From: Kordia sp. TARA_039_SRF
GTDB taxonomy: Bacteria; Bacteroidota; Bacteroidia; Flavobacteriales; Flavobacteriaceae
DNA: 64,000 nucleotides
Assembly (NCBI GenBank): GCA_006383075.2
Contig: SMNH02000011.1
Span: 86,854 to 150,853 of the forward strand
Direction: 5' to 3'
Position numbers and translations under genes: made by a program. Under the pieces are notes generated by a model that made no database searches, was not told where the DNA came from, and worked only from the letters and a program-made list of their open reading frames with translations. Of the stretch, positions 8,891 through 18,068 are shown piece after piece. Every line of letters starts with the position of its first letter. Position 1 is the first letter of the stretch.

Positions 8891-10219
8891 TTAGTTTTTG
8901 TCTAACGGTTCTTTTTTGATGGTCCAATTTAACATCGGACGCAGAATTCCTGGCCATTTTCCAGCATACGGTCCGCGGACGCCATCGCCAGTCGTATCAT
9001 CAAATACTTCAAAACTAAGCAAATTGTCTTCTACCGCGTGAATGATTTCTGGATTGTAATTTCCAACTGCAACCAATAAACTAAATTGCCCTTCCGCTAA
9101 GAAATGACGCGGAATTGTACAAGTTGCTGTCACAATTCCTTTGTTCTTTTTATCGTGATAATTGAGCCAATCTGGCGCGTTGAATTCGTTGGAAGCAAAT
9201 AAACGCTGTCCACGCTCGCTTATCACGTGAATAATCGCTGTATTGTGATATTCCGTATTCAAATCCCAGTATTCAACATCTATAAAAATATCATCGCGCA
9301 CGCTAAAACGATTGCACAATTCGCCTTTCTCATTGCGAATAGCAGCACTTTTTAAACGACCAAAATCGTTTCCTGGTGCCGTTTCCATGCGTTCCCACTC
9401 GTGATATGGTTTCGTATCCAATCCTTGATTGAGATATTCTTGAATGGCTTTATCGGTATCACCATCAAAAATGACTTCACCGTCAGCCAAAACAACTGTG
9501 CGTTGCGTTAATTTTTGAATGGCGTCCATATCGTGACTTACAAATAAAACCGTTCTACCTTCACCTTTGGCAATGTCTTGCATTTTTCCAATGGCTTTTT
9601 TTTGAAATTCCGCATCGCCAACAGCTAATACTTCATCTACCACTAAAATTTCAGGTTCTAAATGTGCTGCGACGGCAAAAGCCAAACGCACTTTCATTCC
9701 TGAAGAATAGCGCTTTACAGGTGTCTCTACATAGCGTTGTACACCTGCAAATTCTACAATTTCGTCAAATTTTGATTTGATTTCCGCTTTGGTCATTCCC
9801 AAAATAGCGCCATTGAGGAATATATTTTCTTTTCCAGTTAATTCTGGATGAAATCCTGTTCCAACTTCCAATAATGAAGCAATGCGACCTTTGGAACGAA
9901 TGATTCCTTTTGTCGGCATCGTGACTTTGGAGAGAATTTTAAGCAAGGTAGATTTTCCCGCACCGTTTTTCCCGATGATTCCTAATACTTCTCCTCTACG
10001 CACATCAAAACTTACGTCTTTGATTGCCCATACATAGTTGGATTTTCCAACAGTATTTCGTTTGTTTCGTTCACCAATTCGTGTGTACGGATCTTCTTTT
10101 CCACGAATTTTATGCCACCAACGGTTTAAATCGTGACTGATGGTTCCTGTACCAATCACGCCCAAACGGTATTGTTTGGATAGGTTTTCTACACGTAATA
10201 TGACTTCTTTCTCCTGCAT
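8891..10219 (-). CDS. wzt: Polysaccharide ABC exporter, ATP-binding subunit with C-terminal glycan-binding domain
   Basis: The protein (442 aa) powers export of undecaprenyl-linked glycan through Wzm. It carries Walker A GIIGKNGAGKSTLLK near 85, the ABC signature YSSGMKVRLAFA near 165, and Walker B ILVVDEVLAVGDAEFQKK with the switch histidine FVSHD. Residues from about 270 to 430 form an extra beta-rich domain (FIDVEYWDLN, GQFSLLVAVGN) like Wzt_C, which binds the chain end in O9a-type systems. It overlaps wzm by one base. The long C-terminal domain argues for a Wzt that recognises a finished chain rather than a KpsT-type ATPase. Confidence 0.93.
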   Translation of the reverse strand: MQEKEVILRVENLSKQYRLGVIGTGTISHDLNRWWHKIRGKEDPYTRIGERNKRNTVGKSNYVWAIKDVSFDVRRGEVLGIIGKNGAGKSTLLKILSKVTMPTKGIIRSKGRIASLLEVGTGFHPELTGKENIFLNGAILGMTKAEIKSKFDEIVEFAGVQRYVETPVKRYSSGMKVRLAFAVAAHLEPEILVVDEVLAVGDAEFQKKAIGKMQDIAKGEGRTVLFVSHDMDAIQKLTQRTVVLADGEVIFDGDTDKAIQEYLNQGLDTKPYHEWERMETAPGNDFGRLKSAAIRNEKGELCNRFSVRDDIFIDVEYWDLNTEYHNTAIIHVISERGQRLFASNEFNAPDWLNYHDKKNKGIVTATCTIPRHFLAEGQFSLLVAVGNYNPEIIHAVEDNLLSFEVFDDTTGDGVRGPYAGKWPGILRPMLNWTIKKEPLDKN

Positions 10220-11085
10220 TATACCGTGTCTATAAAATTACGTTCTGTTTTGTTGAAAATTATCAAACCGAATAAAAATACGGCAACTGAGATTCCTAAC
10301 GTGAGAAATATAAATCCCAAATCAAATTTTCCTTGTTGAAATACCATGTATCGAAACGATTCGATGACTCTTGCGAGCGGATTGTATTCTACTATCCACG
10401 AAACGTACGATGGTAGTTTTTGTGAGACAATCGCAAGTGGATACATCACGGCTGAAACATACATTAAGAGTTGAATTCCGAATTGCACCAAAAAGGTTAA
10501 ATCGCGGTATTTTGTCACCATTGAGGAAATAATCATTCCCAATCCCAAACCTAACATTCCCATGATGAAAACGATTAATGGCAATAATAGTAAGTATGGT
10601 GAAATGCTTCCTGCGCTTCCTTCCATCGCAAAAAAGATATAAAATACTATAAAAATTAGGACTTGAATTCCAAATTTTAAAAGGTTGGAAACGGTAATCG
10701 ATAACGGCATGATGACTCTCGGAAAGTACACTTTTCCAAAGATATTTTCGTTTTTCTTGAAGGTATCAGAGGTTGCTTTTAGACATTCTGCAAAGTAATT
10801 CCAAATGGTAATTCCCGCAAGGTTGAAAAGAAAAGCATTTACCGTTCCTGTATTGATATCGGCGATTCCGTTAAAAACAAGCGTAAAAATTACAGACGTC
10901 AATAACGGTTGAATTAGATACCACAACGGACCTAATACGGTTTGTTTGTACAACGTCACCACATCACGGCGAACAAAAAGCATCAATAAGTCGCGATATT
11001 GCCAAATTTCTTTGAATTTGAAATCGAGCAGATTGCTTTTTGGCGATATTTCAAATAACCACGTATGTTTTTGGGGCTTGTCCAA
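10219..11085 (-). CDS. wzm: Polysaccharide ABC exporter, permease subunit
   Basis: An ABC-2 type permease of 288 residues with about six membrane helices. The N-terminal cytoplasmic part has the conserved WQYRDLLMLFVRRDVVTLYKQT, followed by LGPLWYLIQPLL, both typical of Wzm/TagG/RfbA. The C-terminal half has YNPLARVIESFRYM, the usual NPxxxxI-x-xFR motif. With Wzt it forms the pore moving lipid-linked glycan from cytoplasm to periplasm. The one-base overlap with wzt ensures joint translation. Confidence 0.92.
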   Translation of the reverse strand: MDKPQKHTWLFEISPKSNLLDFKFKEIWQYRDLLMLFVRRDVVTLYKQTVLGPLWYLIQPLLTSVIFTLVFNGIADINTGTVNAFLFNLAGITIWNYFAECLKATSDTFKKNENIFGKVYFPRVIMPLSITVSNLLKFGIQVLIFIVFYIFFAMEGSAGSISPYLLLLPLIVFIMGMLGLGLGMIISSMVTKYRDLTFLVQFGIQLLMYVSAVMYPLAIVSQKLPSYVSWIVEYNPLARVIESFRYMVFQQGKFDLGFIFLTLGISVAVFLFGLIIFNKTERNFIDTV

Positions 11086-11102
11086 ACGGATTGCTTTTTA
11101 GG

Positions 11103-11477
11103 TTACCAAATGTTTTCTAAATCCTTTTTTGTATACGTATGATTGCGTTCTACAAACGTTGTGTTTTTTTTGTTTTTGAGCTTTAGACTGCTGTTTTTGG
11201 AGAATAGTCGTGATAATACGGCAAAAGGCGTCAAAAAGATAAAAAATACTAATGACAGAATGATTCGCGTATTTATCCAACCAAGTGCTAAAGCAAACTT
11301 TTCCCAAACCCATACAATGGCACTTTCAATGAAAAAAGACAAAATACCAACACTTAATGCAATGATGAATAATACTTTTGCAGCTGTAGCATATTCTGTT
11401 CTAAAATGCAGATAGGTTGCAATGAGCAAAAAACCCATTACCATGACCAATATAACTTTTGAATTGCTTTCTTTCAT
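11103..11477 (-). CDS. SxtJ-like small membrane protein
   Basis: A 124-residue protein with about three hydrophobic helices (ILVMVMGFLLIATYL, VLFIIALSVGILSFFI, ILSLVFFIFLTPFAVL) and a polar C-terminal tail ending KKDLENIW. Size, topology and position directly after a DUF5989 gene and near a NodU-type carbamoyltransferase match the SxtJ-like family, named from the saxitoxin cluster. Its role is not established; it may help anchor or present carbamoylation partners at the membrane. It starts a few bases after the DUF5989 stop. Confidence 0.8.
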   Translation of the reverse strand: MKESNSKVILVMVMGFLLIATYLHFRTEYATAAKVLFIIALSVGILSFFIESAIVWVWEKFALALGWINTRIILSLVFFIFLTPFAVLSRLFSKNSSLKLKNKKNTTFVERNHTYTKKDLENIW

Positions 11478-11480
11478 CTT

Positions 11481-11630
11481 TTAGAATAATGTGTAGATAA
11501 ATGGTGCAATCGCTGATCCACCGCCTAATACCAAGATGATTCCTAGTAATAGTAATACAATAATCATTGGCAAAAGCCAGAATTTTTTTCGTTCTTTTAA
11601 GAATCTGAATAGATCTTTTAAAAACTCCAT
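11481..11630 (-). CDS. DUF5989 small membrane protein (49 aa)
   Basis: A 50-codon reading frame from ATG at 11630 to TAA at 11481. The protein starts MEFLKDLFRFLKERKKFWLL, a basic amphipathic segment. One strong hydrophobic helix follows (PMIIVLLLLGIILVLGGGSA), and it ends IAPFIYTLF. This is the layout of the DUF5989 family, found beside carbamoyltransferase and SxtJ-like genes in polysaccharide clusters. It fills the 156-base gap between the SGNH hydrolase and SxtJ genes almost exactly (3 bases on each side), supporting a real cotranscribed gene. Function is unknown. Confidence 0.9.
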   Translation of the reverse strand: MEFLKDLFRFLKERKKFWLLPMIIVLLLLGIILVLGGGSAIAPFIYTLF

Positions 11631-11633
11631 ATT

Positions 11634-12776
11634 TTATTGATTTAAGGTCTTTATAAATGTTGCCAACTCCTCGCCCATTTTTTGATTTCCCGCAGGATTG
11701 AAATGGCAATCGTCGTATAAATAGTCGCTCGTTTTTGGAATGATAGAATCTGTTTTAAATACAGGCACATCAAATTTCACGCTTTCATTGATGGTAACAT
11801 CGTTGATGCTATCCACTTTTTGTTGCAATTTTTGTGCATTGTAACGAATACCGCCGCGTGAGGTCATCCAATGCCAGTTTTGCAAGGCGTTGTCTTCCGT
11901 ATCCCAAGTGACTACTTGCGTGGCAAATATAAGCTTTATATTATTCGCTCGACAAATCCCGATTAAGGTTTTTACTTTATTTGCATAATTGCCGTAATCG
12001 GTTGTAGGTAGTTGATTTTCAACAGGTCGCGCTTGTGTTTTTTTAACTTTTTTCTGGTAATTGGACTCAATTTCAATGGTTTCCAACGCATCTTCTTCAC
12101 TTTTGAACGCGTAATACAAACGTCGCGGAATTTGAAATTCATACAGAAAAACACCAAACATTTTCCCGAAACCTACATTGTTGTCCTTTTTTTCTGTGGT
12201 GTTGAATTTTAGCGGATTGTCGTCCAACATCAAACGTGTAACATCGTTAATCCCACAAAAAACAATTACTTCATCTGGTTGCAGATGAATGATTCTGTGT
12301 GACAACATCGCAATATGATCTTGAATATTATCACCTGATTTTCCTGCATTGTAGACTTTTACAATTTTATTTTGATAGTTGTCTCGGTTTAAATTTCCTT
12401 GTAACACCTTCGTCCAAACGTCTGCGTCGTCCACATAGAGACTTTCCGTTGAACTGCCGCCAATCGCGAAAATTCGATATTCATTACTTGGTTTCGGCAT
12501 GATGAGTTTATCACCGCGAAAGCCATAATTATTTATCGTGAAGTTTGTGGTGTCTTTGTAATTTTCAAATCCCAACAAGCCTTCTTCCGTAGCAAATTGC
12601 AATTTTAGATTCGGGTCAAATTGCGATTCGATGTACATGTTGCCAATCGGCGGATAAAACATGTTTTGCTTGGCATTTTCATACGGATCAGGCACTGGAA
12701 AAAACCACAATACAATTTCTATCAGTACTAAAAGCACCAACAGCACAATGAGATTGTATTTAACTGTTTTCCACAT
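11634..12776 (-). CDS. Membrane-anchored SGNH/GDSL hydrolase family protein
   Basis: The protein (380 aa) has an N-terminal signal-anchor helix (LIVLLVLLVLIEIVLWFF) and then a periplasmic SGNH domain. Block I is IFAIGGSSTESLYV (nucleophile Ser near 108), block II lies around YNAGKSGDNIQDH, block III is VIVFCGINDVTR, and the catalytic Asp-His pair is DDCHFNPAGNQKMGEELA near 360. The family removes or transfers acyl groups on esters, so it may tailor acetyl groups on the glycan. It sits between the carbamoyltransferase and DUF5989 genes with short gaps, consistent with a surface-modification module. Confidence 0.85.
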   Translation of the reverse strand: MWKTVKYNLIVLLVLLVLIEIVLWFFPVPDPYENAKQNMFYPPIGNMYIESQFDPNLKLQFATEEGLLGFENYKDTTNFTINNYGFRGDKLIMPKPSNEYRIFAIGGSSTESLYVDDADVWTKVLQGNLNRDNYQNKIVKVYNAGKSGDNIQDHIAMLSHRIIHLQPDEVIVFCGINDVTRLMLDDNPLKFNTTEKKDNNVGFGKMFGVFLYEFQIPRRLYYAFKSEEDALETIEIESNYQKKVKKTQARPVENQLPTTDYGNYANKVKTLIGICRANNIKLIFATQVVTWDTEDNALQNWHWMTSRGGIRYNAQKLQQKVDSINDVTINESVKFDVPVFKTDSIIPKTSDYLYDDCHFNPAGNQKMGEELATFIKTLNQ

Positions 12777-12782
12777 AGTAAT

Positions 12783-14642
12783 CTAATCTAATAAAAATTC
12801 TTCTTTCCAGTCGTCCGTATCTTGCCAACTTGGTTGTGCTGACTTTTTATAGACAAAATTTCCAATGACTAAATAGTCCATTTCCGTTCGCATAAAACAG
12901 CGATAGGCATCATCTGGCGTACATACAATGGGTTCTCCACGTACGTTAAAACTTGTATTTACCACGACACCAACTCCCGTAATTTTCTTGAATTCGTTGA
13001 TGAGTTCCCAATATTCTGCGTTGGTTTTTTTGTGTACGGTTTGAATTCGCCCAGAAAAATCAATATGCGTTATCGCAGGCAATGACGAGCGTTGTACGTA
13101 TAATTTTTCACGAATTGGCAACTCGTGATAGTTTGCAGGAACTTCATGTTTGATGTTTGGATGAACTTTATGCACCAACAACATGTATGGTGAAATTCCG
13201 TCATAATCAAAGAATTCGTTCACATCTTCCGAAAGCACCGATGGCGCAAACGGACGAAATGATTCTCTGTATTTTATTTTGAGATTGAGCTTTTTCTGCA
13301 TTTCAGGATTGCGCGCATCGCCCAGAATACTTCTTCTTCCGAGAGCACGCGGGCCAAATTCCATACGACCTTGCATCCAGCCAATGGCGTTTCCTTCAGA
13401 AATATATTTCGCGACTTCTTTGGTCAATTCGTTAAAGTCTGAAAAATGCGTTGCTTTCGCATTGTATTTCCGATTGACTTTTTCTACATCTAAATCTGAG
13501 AATTCAGGACCTAAATACGAGCCGCTCATTGCGTCGTTTGGTGCTACGTTGCGTTCTTGTTCGAAATAGGTATAATACGCTGTTAGTGCTGCTCCTAACG
13601 ATCCGCCAGCATCTCCAGCCGCTGGTTGAATGAAGATGTCTTTAAAAATACCCTCGTTTTGTAATTTTCCATTTGCCACACAGTTTAAGGCAACTCCTCC
13701 AGCCATACAAAGATAGTCTGCTCCTGTAATTTCTTTGGCGTGTTTTGCCAGTTTGATGATGATTTCTTCTGTGACTTCTTGAATTGCCAAGCCTAAATCG
13801 GAATGTTGTTGTTCAAATTCTGATTCTGAGGTTCTTCTTGGGAAACCAAATAATTCCTCCCACTTTTTATCGTATACCATGCGTAAACCAACAGCATAGT
13901 TAAAATACTGTTGGTCTAACCAAATAGAACCATCATCGTGAATTTTGATGAGTTTCGTTTTGATGATTTCTTTGAATTTTTGCACGCGATCCGAATTTGG
14001 ATTTCCGTACGGCGCCAATCCCATGAGTTTGTATTCGCCAGAGTTGACTTTAAATCCTAAGAAATAGGTAAATGCGGAATAGAGCAATCCCACAGAGTGT
14101 GGAAATTGTAACTCTTTGAGCATTGTAATATCTTTTCCTTCTCCCAAACAGATAGAAGCCGTTGCCCACTCGCCCACACCATCTAAGGTTAAAACGGCTG
14201 CTTTTTCGTACGGCGACGGATAAAACGCACTTGCCGCATGCGATAAGTGATGTTCTGGAAATAGTAGTTTTAACTTCTTTTTATTGAAGGGTTGAATTTC
14301 TTTTAATTCGTCTTTGATGAGCTTTTTTAGGAACATTTTTTCCTTTAACCATACTGGAATCGCGGTTATGAAAGACGAAACACCTTTCGGCGAAAAGCCA
14401 TAGTAAGTTTCTAGTAAACGTTCAAATTTTAGCAAAGGCTTATCGTAAAAGACAATTGCATCGAGTTCATCGATAGTTTTCCCAGTGTATTCCAAGCAGT
14501 ATTTTACAGCATTGGTTGGAAAGGCTGGATCGTGTTTTTTACGTGTAAAACGCTCTTCTTGCGCGGCAGCAACTACGTTGCCATCTTGGACAATTGCTGC
14601 GGCAGAATCGTGGTAAAATGCGGATATTCCTAATATCGTCAT
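12783..14642 (-). CDS. Carbamoyltransferase (NodU/CmcH/TobZ family)
   Basis: The enzyme moves a carbamoyl group from carbamoyl phosphate to a hydroxyl by way of carbamoyl-AMP. The N-terminal half has ILGISAFYHDSAAAIV and the conserved HHLSHAASAF region with LTLDGVGEW. Next come MAGGVALNCVANGKL and GWMQGRMEFGPRALGRRSILGDAR, the YrdC-like catalytic part, with NTSFNVRGEPIV near the end. Length (619 aa) is usual for the family. In-frame ATGs also exist at 14645 and 14654; 14642 matches the family start MxILGISAFYHDSA. The target is probably a sugar hydroxyl of the surface polymer, given wza/wzc upstream and the SGNH/DUF5989/SxtJ genes downstream. Confidence 0.92.
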   Translation of the reverse strand: MTILGISAFYHDSAAAIVQDGNVVAAAQEERFTRKKHDPAFPTNAVKYCLEYTGKTIDELDAIVFYDKPLLKFERLLETYYGFSPKGVSSFITAIPVWLKEKMFLKKLIKDELKEIQPFNKKKLKLLFPEHHLSHAASAFYPSPYEKAAVLTLDGVGEWATASICLGEGKDITMLKELQFPHSVGLLYSAFTYFLGFKVNSGEYKLMGLAPYGNPNSDRVQKFKEIIKTKLIKIHDDGSIWLDQQYFNYAVGLRMVYDKKWEELFGFPRRTSESEFEQQHSDLGLAIQEVTEEIIIKLAKHAKEITGADYLCMAGGVALNCVANGKLQNEGIFKDIFIQPAAGDAGGSLGAALTAYYTYFEQERNVAPNDAMSGSYLGPEFSDLDVEKVNRKYNAKATHFSDFNELTKEVAKYISEGNAIGWMQGRMEFGPRALGRRSILGDARNPEMQKKLNLKIKYRESFRPFAPSVLSEDVNEFFDYDGISPYMLLVHKVHPNIKHEVPANYHELPIREKLYVQRSSLPAITHIDFSGRIQTVHKKTNAEYWELINEFKKITGVGVVVNTSFNVRGEPIVCTPDDAYRCFMRTEMDYLVIGNFVYKKSAQPSWQDTDDWKEEFLLD

Positions 14643-14697
14643 CATTCGGTTCATCTAGAAACATTCCGTAGAATATTCCTTTTCGGGATTTTAGTTT

Positions 14698-17151
14698 TTA
14701 TTTTCTTTTAAAGGTTCTTTTGAGTCGCGATAACAGCGATTGTTTTTCGTTTTCATGGTATCCATTTCCGTAACTTCCGTACCCATAACCGTATCCGTAG
14801 CCATATCCGTAACCATAGCCATATTTGGCTTTTTGACGGTAATCGTTGAATACGAAACTGATATTTTTGACTTCTCCTTTTTTGTATTTGTCGTTGATAA
14901 TGTTCAACATGGCTTTTTTAGAATAATCTTGTCGAACCATATATATTGTTGCGTCAACATGATTTATTAAATCCAACGCATCAGAAACCAAACCTAACGG
15001 CGGCGTATCTAAAATGATATATTCATAACGCTTTTTGAGTTCGGTAATGAGTTCATCTAGTTTTTGGCTGATTAACAATTCTGATGGATTTGGCGGAATT
15101 GGTCCCGAAGTCACAACATCCAAATTGTCATATTTTGTCGATTGAATCACTTCGTCCAATTCTTTTTGTCCGATGAGATAGTTTACGACTCCAGTATCAT
15201 TGTCAATTCCGAAATCACCAAAGATTTTTGGTTTGCGCAAATCTAATCCTACAAGAATCGTCTTTTTTCCCGTTAAGGAAAATACCGAAGCCACATTGAT
15301 AGAACAAAATGTTTTTCCTTCTCCACTGACGGAAGACGTTACCATAACGGTTTTACTTTTGTCCTTGTCCAAGTTTTTATACATGTATTGCAAACTCGAA
15401 CGAATGCCACGAAACGATTCTGCCACTGATGATTTTGGACTTTCAAAAACCGCTAAATTTGAGCCTGTTCTGCTTCTGCTTACAATTCCTAAAATTGGAA
15501 TGTTGGAAAGTTTTTTGATGTCTTCTGGCGTGTTGATGTTATTGTCTAATACCGTGACTAAAAAGACGAATCCCAACGGTAATAATAATCCTAAAAATAA
15601 TGCAATAGAATAGTTTTTACGTGTGTTTGGCAGAATAGAACCTTGTCCTAAATCTTTTGCACTATCAATGACTTTTACGTCCGAAACATTAGCTGCTTTT
15701 ACAATGCCTGCTTCGTTTTTCTTTTCAAGTAACAGCGTGTATGAAGCTTCACTTAACTTATAACTACGCTCAATATTGAACAATTGCTGTTCTTCTTCGG
15801 GTAATTTTCTGAATTCCGCGTTGGCTCTTGCGGTACGACTTTCTACGTTTTCAATATCAATATTGGTGGAAGCACGTGCCGTTTTTACATTTTCGAGCAA
15901 AACGCGTTTGGTCGCTTCAATATCTTGGTCAATTTCTTTAAAGAAGATGTCATTTTTTACTGTTTCGCCCAATTTTGCACGTTGAATTGAGAGACTTACG
16001 ATTTTAGAAACATTGTTCACGATATTCGGATCGTCAATTCCTGAAGATGCTGGCGCAGGTAACGAACGGAAATCTGTACTGTTTTTTAAGTAATCTTCCA
16101 GCAACTTGTAATATTGCAATTTTAATAAGTAACCGTTTTTTTCAATACTGTATTGATTGAGCTTTGAAAATACTTCCTCACCTTTTAGCGACGGATTGAA
16201 AACTTTGTTGTCTTGCTTGTATTCTTTCAGTTTTTGCTCATCTTTTCGTAGCGAATCTTCCACTCCAGAAATCATTTCATCAATAAATTGCAAGGTATTC
16301 GTAGCGAATTGATTTTTTTCTTCTAGTTGTTTTTGCTTTAAAATCTCAGTCGTCATATTGAGATAATCTGCCAAAATAGCACGATTCGGTCCCGTAAGAC
16401 TCAACACCAACATAGATGCACCTTGTACTTTTAAATTCACGCCAATTGAGCGATATTTCGAAATTTCATCATTCAAACTCGTTAAATAGACATAATATGG
16501 TTGTCCAATTTTGATATTGGTATCGCGGCGTGGCGTAAGTGAAAATTTAAAATACGGTGTTTCCACTTCTTGATTCATCACATAATCGCCCGAAAACGTT
16601 GGGTTTTTCGGTGAAAAGCTAGACACTTTATTGAGTTTGTAATTGATACCTCTGTAGATTTCATCTTCCATAAACTCCACACTTGCGGTAAAGTTTTGCG
16701 CGTCACTAAATACAATTTTAATCGGTGTATTGAAGAGTTGCGGAATGTTTTCATCCAAACTCACCACAAAAGGCGCGTCTGTGTGAATGTCTTCTAAACG
16801 ATAATACCCGTCTTTTTTATAGTGAATGTACGATTGTAGCATGCGCACCACATTTTCGTTATGCGCTCTCGATTTTAGGATGGTTTTAATCGTTTCTACT
16901 TTGTCACTCGCGCCGCCCCAATTGAAGGTTAAATTCATGCTTGAAGAGAAGAACGGATTTTGCTCTTCTTTTATTGAAATTAAACTTTCAATTCGGTAAA
17001 TACGTTCTAGTTGTTTGTTATAGAAATACGTGACAGTGAACGCGATTCCTAGCGTAATCACAAATAGATACCAATAATTAAGCGCTCGAAATGCAAGTGC
17101 TTTGATATCAAAAGAATTTTGTGATTTTAATTCGTCAAATTCCGCTTCCAT
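14698..17151 (-). CDS. wzc: Polysaccharide co-polymerase / BY-kinase with Tyr-Gly tail
   Basis: A Wzc-type protein (817 aa) controlling chain length and export through a bacterial tyrosine kinase. An N-terminal helix (YLFVITLGIAFTVTYFY, about 30-46) and a second at about 520-540 (IALFLGLLLPLGFVFLVTVL) flank a long periplasmic domain with coiled coil. The cytoplasmic kinase has Walker A SSVSGEGKTFCSINVA, Walker A' ILVGLDLRKPK and Walker B IILDTPPLG. The C-terminus carries (YG)8 followed by SYGNGY, ten tyrosines (14758-14823) as the autophosphorylation cluster. Codons within the repeat vary (TAT/TAC, all four GGN). It lies four bases after wza. Confidence 0.95.
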   Translation of the reverse strand: MEAEFDELKSQNSFDIKALAFRALNYWYLFVITLGIAFTVTYFYNKQLERIYRIESLISIKEEQNPFFSSSMNLTFNWGGASDKVETIKTILKSRAHNENVVRMLQSYIHYKKDGYYRLEDIHTDAPFVVSLDENIPQLFNTPIKIVFSDAQNFTASVEFMEDEIYRGINYKLNKVSSFSPKNPTFSGDYVMNQEVETPYFKFSLTPRRDTNIKIGQPYYVYLTSLNDEISKYRSIGVNLKVQGASMLVLSLTGPNRAILADYLNMTTEILKQKQLEEKNQFATNTLQFIDEMISGVEDSLRKDEQKLKEYKQDNKVFNPSLKGEEVFSKLNQYSIEKNGYLLKLQYYKLLEDYLKNSTDFRSLPAPASSGIDDPNIVNNVSKIVSLSIQRAKLGETVKNDIFFKEIDQDIEATKRVLLENVKTARASTNIDIENVESRTARANAEFRKLPEEEQQLFNIERSYKLSEASYTLLLEKKNEAGIVKAANVSDVKVIDSAKDLGQGSILPNTRKNYSIALFLGLLLPLGFVFLVTVLDNNINTPEDIKKLSNIPILGIVSRSRTGSNLAVFESPKSSVAESFRGIRSSLQYMYKNLDKDKSKTVMVTSSVSGEGKTFCSINVASVFSLTGKKTILVGLDLRKPKIFGDFGIDNDTGVVNYLIGQKELDEVIQSTKYDNLDVVTSGPIPPNPSELLISQKLDELITELKKRYEYIILDTPPLGLVSDALDLINHVDATIYMVRQDYSKKAMLNIINDKYKKGEVKNISFVFNDYRQKAKYGYGYGYGYGYGYGYGSYGNGYHENEKQSLLSRLKRTFKRK

Positions 17152-17155
17152 ATTC

Positions 17156-17959
17156 CTATAAATTTCTTGACAATACTAGCACACTCGTTACTAATGATAA
17201 TACAGTTACTACAGTCGTTATTGATTGCACCAACGTAGTTCCTGTTCCTAACGACTTTTGTTTCAACGGTTTTACATACACCATATCATTTGGCTGAATG
17301 TAATAATACGGCGAATTGAACGCATCAATACTTGTTAAATCGATATGATGAATTTTTTGTCCTTGCGGATATTGACGAATGATTAATACATCTTTTCTGT
17401 TTCCAACCGTGGTAATATCGCCCGCACTTGCCAACGCTTCTATGATGTTGACGCGATCTTGATATAAGGTGTAAATTCCTGTGTTTGCCACTTCTCCTGT
17501 TACGGTAAAACGCAAACCTGCTAATTTTACTACGACAAATACATCTTCTTTTTTGTTGAAATAATCTTCAAGTAATTTTTTTTGAATGGCTTCCTCAATT
17601 TCGTCAAGTGTAAAAGCCAATACATTCAGCTTCCCAAGAATCGGGATTTCAATATTTCCGTGTTTGCTTACCGTGAATCCGTTGTAATATAACGACTGCT
17701 CTGACTGACCGCCATTTCCACCACTTTCGGTTGCTACAGGTTGAAACATCGTTACCAATTTGGCATCTGAAGATTTTATATTGATAGACAACAAATCGCC
17801 CACCTGTACTCGGTATGGCTTTTCGTTGAGTTTTATAGACTGCTTCATCAGCGCTTCATCACCTTCTTTTTCTCCAAAATACGTTAGCTCTTTATTGGTT
17901 ACACACGAAGCTAACAGGAAAAAAAGGCTCAGAATTGATATTGGGGCTTTCAAATTCAT
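17156..17959 (-). CDS. wza: Outer-membrane polysaccharide export lipoprotein
   Basis: The protein (267 aa) forms the outer-membrane exit channel paired with Wzc. The start at 17959 gives a lipoprotein signal MNLKAPISILSLFFLLASC; a nine-codon upstream extension to 17986 would spoil it. The Poly_export domain begins at YRVQVGDLLSINIKSSDAK, followed by NIEIPILGKLNV and an SLBB domain (FTVTGEVANTGIYTLYQDRVNIIEALASAG). The C-terminal hydrophobic segment (TVVTVLSLVTSVLVLS) may be the outer-membrane helix. It opens the minus-strand polysaccharide operon and faces away from the ABC-F gene. Confidence 0.93.
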   Translation of the reverse strand: MNLKAPISILSLFFLLASCVTNKELTYFGEKEGDEALMKQSIKLNEKPYRVQVGDLLSINIKSSDAKLVTMFQPVATESGGNGGQSEQSLYYNGFTVSKHGNIEIPILGKLNVLAFTLDEIEEAIQKKLLEDYFNKKEDVFVVVKLAGLRFTVTGEVANTGIYTLYQDRVNIIEALASAGDITTVGNRKDVLIIRQYPQGQKIHHIDLTSIDAFNSPYYYIQPNDMVYVKPLKQKSLGTGTTLVQSITTVVTVLSLVTSVLVLSRNL

Positions 17960-18068
17960 TAATAGGTGCTGTTGTTTACCAAGCAAATATAAGTTTTACA
18001 CAGTAATAATAAAATTCTATACCATTTATCTGATCTTTTTATTTTTAATTTGTAAAAAAATCTATAGC

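Noticed and set aside
11401..11709. A 102-codon minus-strand frame across the DUF5989 region
   Set aside because: It is out of frame with the convincing DUF5989 gene and overlaps three real genes.
17760..18068. N-terminal extension of the ABC-F ATPase frame
   Set aside because: It runs antisense through wza and lacks ABC-F sequence; the GTG at 18069 gives the family start.
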